Shown here: positions 8,533 to 16,300 of the stretch, in pieces | Layout: each line of letters starts with the position of its first letter | Position numbering within the stretch: position 1 is the first letter of the stretch | Assembly (NCBI RefSeq): GCF_000411135.1 | Contig: NZ_KE150262.1 | Location: 640,976 to 696,847, forward strand | Length of the DNA: 55,872 nucleotides | From: Actinotignum schaalii FB123-CNA-2 | GTDB taxonomy: Bacteria; Actinomycetota; Actinomycetes; Actinomycetales; Actinomycetaceae | Direction: 5' to 3' | The notes under the pieces: generated by a model | What the model was told of the DNA's origin: nothing | Seen by the model: only the letters and a program-made list of their open reading frames with translations | The model's database searches: none | Program-made: the position numbers and the translations under genes

Positions 8533-10296
8533 CTACTTCGCCCGCAGCGCGTAATAGACCGGCTCCGAATCAGGGGTGGAGAAATCGGTGCCGAAGAAGC
8601 CATAGCCGGGCACAACGTCCGTAAGGGTGGCCGGGATGGACCACACCGGGGCATCGCCCTGATTCCAATCGAAAGCGAAAGTGCCGTCGCGGGAGCCGGC
8701 CTGGTAACCAGCCAACACCGAGCCGTTTCCTAGCGGCAGGAAATCCCAACTAACGCTTGAAAGGGGGAGCTTCCGCATCTGCCCGTTCGCCACGATCCTG
8801 GCATTAGGGGCCGATGAACTCACCAGATAGGCCATGCCACCGGGCGTGCAGGAAGAGATCCCCACGTAGTAGTTTCCTGTAGAGCTGCGGGGCGCGTCTG
8901 CTAATAGCGTTTCTAGATTTGTGCGTAGCTGCGCTGTGCTCGCTTGCGGCGATAAACATGAGGGCGCCTTGGCGCGCACGTAGCCCTGGAAAGCGGTACC
9001 TCGTGAGAATTTACCCTCATTCGTAATGGAGATATTGAATTCGGGGAGGAACCATCCATCGGTTGTAGTGACCATGGTTGCAGTGCCAACATCCGCACCC
9101 TCGATAACGAGAGCGCCGCGCTCCTGTCCTGTTGAGCTAAGAACCGTGAGATATGTGGACTTATCCCGTGTTTCAAGGAGGAGTACCTCCCCGCTCGGCG
9201 CTACGTGATAATTACCGAAAGCAGCGGGACGAGTTATTTCATGCAGCACCGTGCCATCCGTGGGGGAGAGCCAGGAAAAATGTTCCTCGCGGCCCTCGGC
9301 CTCGGAAAGCAGCACCCCGGGCGCGAAGCCTTGCGCATCCTCTCCGCTTTCCCAGATCACAGCGCCATCCGCGGCTGCGCGCAGAGTGGCGGGTACGTCC
9401 GAAATATACGAGCTGGCGTAAGAATTACCCCAGGAATTCGGCTTGCACCACATATTCGCGGTGTCACCAGCGGGCGCGCAGCTGAGTTCCCCGGGCAGGG
9501 AGTAGCGCAGCTGCCCGGTTTCCGTGTCATAAAAGCTCGTGGAATCCGCTTTGGCGTTGTAGCCGCCGAAAACGTGCCCGGCCGGGATAACGAAAGGCTG
9601 ATCCGGGAAGGCGGGAACACGTGCGTCAGTCTGCACCGCCCGCGCCTCGGCAAGATTTTGCGGAACGGGGGCGTAAGTGGCCAGCGGCTGCGCGCCAGCC
9701 TCGGGAGCCGCGGCAGCCCCAGCGCCCCCGGCATCGTCGGAATCTTCAGCACTCTGCGCGCTCCCCACCTCGGCCGGCGGGTCACTCACCTCATCTTCCA
9801 TATCGGCAAGGAAAAACCCGGCCGGGAAACACACAAAAACAATGAAAATCCACCAGAAGAGGCCGCGATCCTTCTTTTTCTTCGGCTCCTCGGGTGGTGG
9901 CGCGGTATTGACCCGCGTTGCGCCGTAGCTCGCGGTCGCGCCGCCGGCCTGCTGCGCACTCGCGCTCGCGGGATAGGGGAGTGGCGGGACGGTTGGCAGC
10001 AATTGCGCCGAGCTTGCGTAAGCCTGGCGCATCGCCCGCTCATCGCGCGGATGCGGTTTCGTGCGGGAGCCTTGGAGAGTGCGCGCGCCCTCCTTCGCCC
10101 GCGCCACTACCGGCCGTCGTTCACCCTCCGGCTCCCCGAAGGCCGAGCCGGCACCGGCGCGCGACGGACTTTCCGAAAACGCCGAGCGGTGCGTGCGGGT
10201 TTGCCATTCCGCCAGGTCCTGGGCGCGTTTACGTTGGCGGCGGCGTTTGAACCAGCCGCGTGCGCCGTCGTCGTCACTAAAAGCTGAACCACGCAT
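8533..10296 (-). CDS. Membrane-anchored protein with large extracytoplasmic domain
   Basis: The 587-aa protein is bitopic. A basic, disordered cytoplasmic region of ~145 residues (RRRQRKRAQ, Pro/Ala-rich, then KKKKD) leads to one membrane helix (FWWIFIVFVCFPAGFFL). An acidic Ala/Glu/Asp linker follows, then ~380 residues of beta-rich sequence outside the cell. The outer part has repeated short strands (GAVIWES, TYLTVLSSTG, FAFDWNQG) and an even number of cysteines, suggesting a beta-propeller with disulfides, perhaps PQQ-like. It starts 4 nt after the sirtuin stop, with AGGGGC inside the sirtuin end, so the two are cotranscribed. Function is unknown. Confidence 0.65.
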   Translation of the reverse strand: MRGSAFSDDDGARGWFKRRRQRKRAQDLAEWQTRTHRSAFSESPSRAGAGSAFGEPEGERRPVVARAKEGARTLQGSRTKPHPRDERAMRQAYASSAQLLPTVPPLPYPASASAQQAGGATASYGATRVNTAPPPEEPKKKKDRGLFWWIFIVFVCFPAGFFLADMEDEVSDPPAEVGSAQSAEDSDDAGGAGAAAAPEAGAQPLATYAPVPQNLAEARAVQTDARVPAFPDQPFVIPAGHVFGGYNAKADSTSFYDTETGQLRYSLPGELSCAPAGDTANMWCKPNSWGNSYASSYISDVPATLRAAADGAVIWESGEDAQGFAPGVLLSEAEGREEHFSWLSPTDGTVLHEITRPAAFGNYHVAPSGEVLLLETRDKSTYLTVLSSTGQERGALVIEGADVGTATMVTTTDGWFLPEFNISITNEGKFSRGTAFQGYVRAKAPSCLSPQASTAQLRTNLETLLADAPRSSTGNYYVGISSCTPGGMAYLVSSSAPNARIVANGQMRKLPLSSVSWDFLPLGNGSVLAGYQAGSRDGTFAFDWNQGDAPVWSIPATLTDVVPGYGFFGTDFSTPDSEPVYYALRAK

Positions 10297-10300
10297 GGAC

Positions 10301-11140
10301 TCACGCCCCTAAGAGATCCGCGGCACCCGCGAGCACCGTCCCCACGTCCCCCTCCACGCGCAGATCGGCGTAACGATCCGCGGTGGTGGGGCCGATATTG
10401 ACAATCGCGCACGCCGCACCGTGCTGGAGCGCCTCGCCGAGCACCCACGAACCGGTCAGCACCGCGAGCGAGGTACCGACCACCACCGCAAGATCCGCCT
10501 CGCGCGCCCACGCGAAGGACTGCTCCATCGCCGCCCGCGGCAGCGCCTCGCCGAAAAATACCACCGCGGGTTTGAGCAAGCCGCCGCAACGCGGGCACGG
10601 TGCCACCCGGAACGTGGAGGCCTCCGCACCGGCGCGGTCCGCGGAAGCTAAAATCGCGACGTGCGCGGGATCGGGATCCTCCGGCCACCCCGGGTTGAGC
10701 CGGTCCAGCTGCGCCGCAATCTCCGCGCGCGGGAACTCCGCCCCGCACTCCACGCATACGACCCGCAAAAAATTCCCGTGCAGTTCCGCGAGCCTGGTAG
10801 AACCGGCCTTCTGGTGGAGATTATCGACATTTTGAGTAGCGACGCCGTTAATGAGGCCCGCTTTTTCGAAACGCGCCAGTGCCGTGTGGGCATTATTGGC
10901 GACGACGCCGCTCAGCGCGCGCCACGTTTCCTGATTACGTTGCCACACCCAGCGCTGCCATACCGGATCCGAAACGAAAGCATCGTAATCAATGGAGGGG
11001 ACATCGGAGGAACCGGTGCCGCGGTAATCGGGAATGCCCGAAGCTGTGGAGACGCCCGCACCCGCGATAACTACGGTGGTGCGCCCCTCCATGAGCTCGG
11101 CTAGTTCGCGAGCGGCCTCGGTGGTGTCGCTGGTGATCAT
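10301..11140 (-). CDS. Sir2-family NAD-dependent protein deacylase
   Basis: The 279-aa sirtuin removes acyl groups from lysines using NAD+, giving nicotinamide and O-acyl-ADP-ribose. Key motifs: GAGVSTASGIPDYR (27-40), TQNVDNLH (102-109), catalytic His in ELHG (His121), a four-cysteine zinc site (C129/C132 and C182/C185), and the late GTSLAV stretch that binds NAD ribose. It heads a three-gene minus-strand operon with the membrane-anchored protein and the hypothetical gene. Its start faces fbaA across a 252-bp divergent region. Confidence 0.92.
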   Translation of the reverse strand: MITSDTTEAARELAELMEGRTTVVIAGAGVSTASGIPDYRGTGSSDVPSIDYDAFVSDPVWQRWVWQRNQETWRALSGVVANNAHTALARFEKAGLINGVATQNVDNLHQKAGSTRLAELHGNFLRVVCVECGAEFPRAEIAAQLDRLNPGWPEDPDPAHVAILASADRAGAEASTFRVAPCPRCGGLLKPAVVFFGEALPRAAMEQSFAWAREADLAVVVGTSLAVLTGSWVLGEALQHGAACAIVNIGPTTADRYADLRVEGDVGTVLAGAADLLGA

Positions 11141-11246
11141 GGTGACTCCCTCGTGCTGGCTTCCTCGCTCATCGTAACCCGAATGCCCGGCGGGGTGAAT
11201 CTTTCGCCTCAGGGCAAAGGTCCGGGCATGGCGGGGCCAAACGTGG

Positions 11247-11252
11247 GATAAT
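11247..11252 (+). promoter_or_regulatory. -10 element of the fbaA promoter
   Basis: GATAAT preceded by GG (an extended -10 look) lies about 140 bp before the fbaA start. It predicts transcription from about 11259, right at the base of the first leader hairpin. No convincing -35 is visible. Confidence 0.45.
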
Positions 11253-11260
11253 AAAACCTG

Positions 11261-11334
11261 TTTGAGGAACCCTCAAAGAGTGCCGGTCGCGGCACTCGCA
11301 CGGAGCCTTCGCCACATCGCGGTGGTTCGCGTGC
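11261..11334 (+). promoter_or_regulatory. Structured fbaA 5' leader with three hairpins
   Basis: Three back-to-back stem-loops follow the predicted start of transcription. They are TTTGAGG/CCTCAAA (11261-11277, 3-nt loop), GAGTGCCG/CGGCACTC (11278-11297, 4-nt loop, perfect), and GCACG/CGTGC enclosing CCAC/GTGG (11298-11334). None has a U-run. This is more structure than chance would place in a leader, but I do not match it to a known riboswitch class. Confidence 0.5.
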
Positions 11335-11392
11335 TCACACAGAAAACCTCTCGGACAGATGGTTCGAGGAACGCCGAATAAAGGAGATCTCA

Positions 11393-12415
11393 GTGGCTGT
11401 TGCAACCCGCGAACAGTACGACGAAATGCTCAACCGCGCCAAGGCGAATAAGTTCGCCTACCCGGCCATCAATGTCACCTCGTCCCAGACGGCCACCGCT
11501 GCCCTGCGCGGTTTCGCGGAAGCCGAATCGGACGGCATCATCCAGGTGTCCGTGGGCGGCGCCGAATACCTCTCCGGCTCCACCGTTAAGGATCGCGTGG
11601 CCGGTTCCATCGCCCTGGTGGAGTACGTGCGCGCCGTCGCCAAGAACTACGATGTGACCATCGCCCTGCATACGGATCACTGCGCCAAGCAGAACATCGA
11701 TTCCTGGATCCGCCCGCTCATGGAGCTCGAAGCTGAGCAGCACAAGGCAGGCAAGCAGACCTACTTCAACTCCCATATGTGGGACGGCTCGGCCGTGCCG
11801 CTGGAGGAGAACCTGGAAATCGCCAAGGAACTGCTGGCGCTCTCCCAGAAGGCCAATACCATTCTCGAAATTGAGATCGGTGTTGTGGGCGGCGAAGAAG
11901 ACGGCGTCGTCGGCGAAATCAACGAAAAGCTCTACACCACTGCTGAGGACGGCCTCAAGACCGTTGAAGCGCTGGGCCTGGGCGAAAATGGCCGCTACAT
12001 CACCGCGCTGACCTTCGGTAACGTGCACGGCGTGTACAAGCCCGGCCACGTCAAGCTGCGTCCCGAAATCCTCGGTGAGATCCAGAAGGAAGTCGGTGCC
12101 AAGGTCGGCAAGGAATCGCCCTTCGATCTGGTTATGCACGGTGGCTCCGGCTCCACCGCCGAAGAAATCCGCACCGCGGTGGAAAACGGCGTCATCAAGA
12201 TGAACGTGGACACGGACACCCAGTACGCCTACACCCGTCCGGTGGCCGACTGGATGCTGACCAACTACTCCGGCGTCCTCAAGATTGACGGCGAAGTGGG
12301 TAACAAGAAGCAGTACGACCCGCGCTCGTGGGGCAAGGCCGCCGAAGCCGGCATGGCCGCTCGCGTTGTCGAAGCGTGCGAGCGCCTCGGCTCCACCGGT
12401 ACCCGCATGAAGTAA
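11393..12415 (+). CDS. fbaA: Class II fructose-bisphosphate aldolase
   Basis: The 340-aa zinc aldolase cleaves fructose 1,6-bisphosphate to DHAP and glyceraldehyde 3-phosphate in glycolysis and runs in reverse in gluconeogenesis. HTDHC (93-97) holds the catalytic Asp95 and zinc ligand His96; His212 (NVHGVYKPG) and His249 (VMHGGSGS) complete the site. The spacings match the E. coli enzyme. The start is a GTG preceded by AAAGGAGA. Codon use is strongly GC-ending with few rare codons, as expected for a highly expressed gene. It is monocistronic, with a structured leader before it and a strong terminator hairpin after it. Confidence 0.96.
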   Translation: MAVATREQYDEMLNRAKANKFAYPAINVTSSQTATAALRGFAEAESDGIIQVSVGGAEYLSGSTVKDRVAGSIALVEYVRAVAKNYDVTIALHTDHCAKQNIDSWIRPLMELEAEQHKAGKQTYFNSHMWDGSAVPLEENLEIAKELLALSQKANTILEIEIGVVGGEEDGVVGEINEKLYTTAEDGLKTVEALGLGENGRYITALTFGNVHGVYKPGHVKLRPEILGEIQKEVGAKVGKESPFDLVMHGGSGSTAEEIRTAVENGVIKMNVDTDTQYAYTRPVADWMLTNYSGVLKIDGEVGNKKQYDPRSWGKAAEAGMAARVVEACERLGSTGTRMK

Positions 12416-12487
12416 GGGTGGCGCTTTCGGGCCGTTCGTGAGGCAGGCGTGCTCGTGTGCCGTTCGCGGTTCGGCACGTTCTGCGTA

Positions 12488-12527
12488 ACAAGGGGCTGGT
12501 AGCTTATCTAGGCTACCAGCCCCTTGT
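12488..12527 (+). terminator. fbaA terminator hairpin
   Basis: A perfect 16-bp inverted repeat (ACAAGGGGCTGGTAGC and its complement) with an 8-nt loop lies 72 bp after the fbaA stop. There is no U-tract, which is common for actinobacterial hairpin terminators. Confidence 0.75.
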
Positions 12528-12644
12528 GCTGCACTTCGTGCGTCTTTTCCGATGTTTTCTTTGTTCGCTTTGCCCTCTTTCGCGTTGGAAAGCTTCAATT
12601 TGCGGGGCTGATGGCGATGCGGGTTGCCCGTCATCATGTCGGAT

Positions 12645-12735
12645 CGCAAAGTGGTACTGGAGCTACAGCCAACCCCCGATTTTCTGTTGTGCAGTACCAC
12701 TTTGCGCGTTCCGCCGTTGTCGAGTACCACTTTGC
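12645..12735 (-). repeat. 30-bp-period motif array T1 with terminal hairpin
   Basis: Read on the minus strand, the motif AAAGTGGTACT occurs at 12733-12723 and again at 12703-12693, exactly 30 bp apart. The second copy is followed by a 34-nt spacer and a perfect inverted copy (12658-12645). Including flanks the arms are 14 bp (AGTACCACTTTGCG). The repeat-to-repeat gap of 19 nt is not conserved. The hairpin could form in RNA or as a DNA cruciform. The architecture is the same as in the four other arrays in this window. No open frame here looks like a real gene. Confidence 0.7.
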
Positions 12736-12781
12736 TGGGCCGTAATAGGTGGATAGTGGTTAGTCCCGGTGGCCCTCGAAA

Positions 12782-13073
12782 CAAAGTGCGCGGGAGAGCA
12801 CTGTTTCAGAGCGAATTCATGTTCCTTACGCGCACTTGACGGGCACCACGGTTCGAAATGCGCACTTCGCGGGGGTCAATGTCCAGAATGCGCACTTTGC
12901 CGAGCCGAGTCGCTGTGCCGGCCCGCCGCGCAGGCGGGAGGCGGTGTGTTTTTCCGAGATGTACTTCGCATGTACGACATATGCACTACAGCTTTGACAA
13001 CACATGCCGCCTACTCCGGGACGCGTGTGACTACTTAGGCTCGTGAGACTCGTGTGACGTGTGGGATTCCCGC
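12782..13073 (-). repeat. Dispersed ~290-bp array element, copy A
   Basis: Read on the minus strand, a conserved block (13073-12930) contains the core TGTACTTCGCATGTACGACA (given here as its plus-strand form). It is followed by three units starting AAGTGCGC at 12897, 12867 and 12837, exactly 30 bp apart, each with a different ~20-nt tail. The last motif pairs with an inverted CGCGCACT copy (arms 12785-12792 and 12829-12836, 36-nt loop). Copies B and C share the block and the hairpin loop but differ in the unit tails. The rest of 12528-13390 holds simple CACCACACCGC repeats (about 13078-13100) and a possible -10, TACAAT (13257-13262), for the adhesin gene. Confidence 0.75.
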
Positions 13074-13390
13074 CGCGCCACCACACCGCCACCACACCGC
13101 CGCCGTTCCCCGACATCGACGCCGCCCGCCGTCGCGGCATCACGCCGCCACACCGTCACCACCAGCACCAATGGCCACACTTTGAGACAGTTACCTCGGA
13201 AGATAAGATTTACCACATAGTTATTTAAGTCGTGCATGAACACCTTCCAAATGGTTTACAATCACGGGGCGCCAGGAGTGCCTCGAGAAATCAAGGTGTT
13301 TCCGCAACTGGGCCACGTGTTTGGGGCGTCTCACCGCGCCACCGGGGCGTGGAATCCGGTACGAACGGGTAACTAATAAGGGATCAAATA

Positions 13391-16300
13391 ATGCAAAAGT
13401 TGAGAACGGGAGCGGCGCGTTCGCGAGTCGCGGTGCACCGGTTGATCACGGGTGCGGTGGCGGCACTTATTGCTGCCGTCGTCGCGGTGGGTGGAGCGAT
13501 TCCGCTGACCGCGCCGGCCATGGCCGCGAACGTGCGTGTGGTGGCAGATGATGCCAATTCTGCGAGCGGAACGAACGAATCCGGAACCAACGCGAATGGT
13601 GAAAACGTCAACGCGGCCGGCGAGACCGCAGATCGGGCCGTGGATGCGGCCTCTTCTGCGCGCTTGGAAATCGCGGTGGCCGAACCGGCAGAGCAAAAAG
13701 CCGCCGGGGTCCAAGCCCGAGCTCTGGCCAGCTATGACGTGCAATGGTCCTGCGCCGGCGTGCAAGGCCAGTGCGAGAACACCGCTCTCAGTGTCACCAT
13801 CCCCGGCCTGGTTGATTACGTTTCCGATACCGATAAACTCCCACTCCTCCACGTGAGCGCTACCAATTCTTCCCATGACCAGGCCGCGCTCCCGGTGCGC
13901 GAGGGTGATACCTACACCTGGAATCTGGGCACCGTACCGGTGGGAACCACCGGTGGCATGCGCGTGCAGGTACGCCCGGAGAACCTGCGCTGGCCCGAAG
14001 GTGAAGCAATCCGCCCGAAGGCGGCCGGGGAAACCAACGGCCAGGTGGCCGATCCGGTAGTACTCACCACGCCGGTGCATGCCAAGCCCAGCATCGCGGT
14101 GCGTAAATTCGCACCCGAATCCCATCCGGCTATCGGCGGTCAGTACACCTATACCATCACCGCTGGTTACGAAGGTGCCTTCAATACCAACGAAAATAAA
14201 TTTAAGGACCCGGGCACCGGTGTTCCCGGCCTCATGGGCCTGACCGAAATGCGTCTGGTTGACACCCTGCCTGAGGGTGCGGAATTTGTGCGTGCCACCG
14301 ATGGCGGCACCTACGATCCGGCCACCCGCACCGTCACCTGGGTAGTTCCCGGCTCGCCCATCGTGCGCGCCGTCGCCGATTACCGCGTGACAGTTGTTTT
14401 CCCCACCGGTGCTTTCACCGAGGGCGTCAGCGCCACCAACAATGTGGAAGCCACCGGCACCCCGCTCGATCCCAAGCTCGCGCCCGTCACCGCCACCGAT
14501 TCCGTGACCCGCCAGCTGCAAAACCTGCGTGCCGAAGGTAATTTCCGCAAAACAGCCAATAAGGCCGTAACCCAGCGCGGCGGGGAAGCCGTGTGGAATA
14601 TCTCGTGGTCGAATACCGGGAATGTTCCGCTGCGCATGCACGTGGCTGATAACCTGCCCTGCCGCTACATTTCCCCGGAGAATCCCGGCGCCTGCGCCAC
14701 CCCGGCCCTGCGTAATATCACGGCCGCCCTGGTGCGCCCGCTCCTCAAGAAGGTTCCCGCCAAGGTCACCTACACCACCACGGGTGGGAAGGAGCTCAGC
14801 GTCGACGTCGACCCCACCACCACCCGCGATTTCCCGCTCACCGTTCCGGCGGGAGAGGAGATCACCTCCATCGCCCTGGATGCGGACGTGATGAACAGTG
14901 AACGTGGCGATATCACGCTGGAAATCCGCGGCACCGTGGTCGATGACTTCCCGGCCGATGTGCATAACGGCACCACCGCACCCGATGGCGCCACCTACAG
15001 CTACGCCCCGAACTACGAGGTCCCCACGCTGGAAAATCGCGCCGTCGTCACCGCGCAATCCCTTGACTTTGCTGGCAACCCCACCCCGGAACTGCCCGCG
15101 AAAATCACCACGCGGGAAGCTGCGGCGCAGGTCGCGATTGTGGACGGCTACCCCACCTACGGGGTGTCGAAAACCTCGCACCTGGGCGGCCAGATGGTGG
15201 GCAACCTCGACACCAAACCCGGTGAGCTCTTCCAAACCGGCCAGACCTACACCTTCGGCCTGGGCTTCTACACCGGCAAGGGCGCCAAGCTCTACCCGGT
15301 GATTATGGATCTGCTTGCCCCGGGCATGGAATACGATCCCAAGCAGCAGATCACCACTTCCGCGAACTGGCCGGCCTCCCTCCCGCTCGACAAAATGCGG
15401 GTGGAAACCGAGATGAAAAAGGTGGACGGCAAGCAACGCCAGCTGGTGCGTTTCACCTGGCCGGACGACGGTACGGGCGATTATTTTGCCCCGCCCAGCA
15501 CCGGGGATCAAAGCCGCTCCAACTCCTCGGAAATGGTGCTTTACTTCGGCGCGAAAATCACCGCGGCCACCGAGCCCGGCGAAAACACCAACGACATGAT
15601 CCTCGCGGATGCCAAGCGCCCCAACCTCGGCACCGCCGTCGCCCCGAACCAGTGCATCCGCAACTGGTGGGCGCGCACCGATAGCCGCAAACTCACCGAT
15701 AACCTCGACGGCCTCAACCGCCCCGAAGCGAGCGGCTGCACCACCTCCACGAAGTTCAACGTGGCGGGCTTGCCGGCGCTCGCGGGCAAGAATTACGTGA
15801 AGGGCGACGTCGATACCGAGTTCCAGGCCAACCCGAATTACGGGACGGTTTCGCCGGCCTCCAATGCTGAATTCAAGCTGGACCTCCTTAATAACGGTAA
15901 TGCCGGGGCTTCTGGTGTGGTGGTGTACGATGTGCTGCCCTACCCGGGTGATCACGGTGTGAGCGGGGCCAATACCCCCGAGAATAAACGCGAATCCACC
16001 TGGCGCCCGCGCCTGAACGGACCGCTGACCTTCGGGGAGGGCACCCCGCAGCCCAGCTCGGTGCTCTACTCCACCTCCGTGAATCCGTGCCGCGGTGAGG
16101 TCATCACCCTGGGCGGTGAGCCTAAATCCGGCCCGGAGAATTGCGAATCGGGCACGTGGAAGACCGCCGAACAGCTGGGCGGGGACTTCTCCCAGGTGCG
16201 GGCATTCCGGGTGGAATTCCCGGATGATGCCAAACTCACTCGCGCGGATACCTGGACGATCAACGCCAATGTGACGGCTCCTGCGGCCGCGCGCGGTATC

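Noticed and set aside
12645-12735. CRISPR array
   Set aside because: Repeats are only 10-14 bp at a 30-bp period, there are just 2-3 units and an inverted terminal copy, and no cas genes are in the window.
11390-12784. A 464-aa minus-strand open frame over fbaA
   Set aside because: It is the antisense of the fbaA codons, with low-complexity Gly/Ala/His composition. Its N-terminal part merely reads through the T1 array.
12826-13143. A 105-aa minus-strand frame covering array copy A as a protein gene
   Set aside because: The frame holds in copies A and C but breaks in B, there is no ribosome site, and silent positions are as conserved as others. It is treated as a repeat, with the peptide option kept as a finding.
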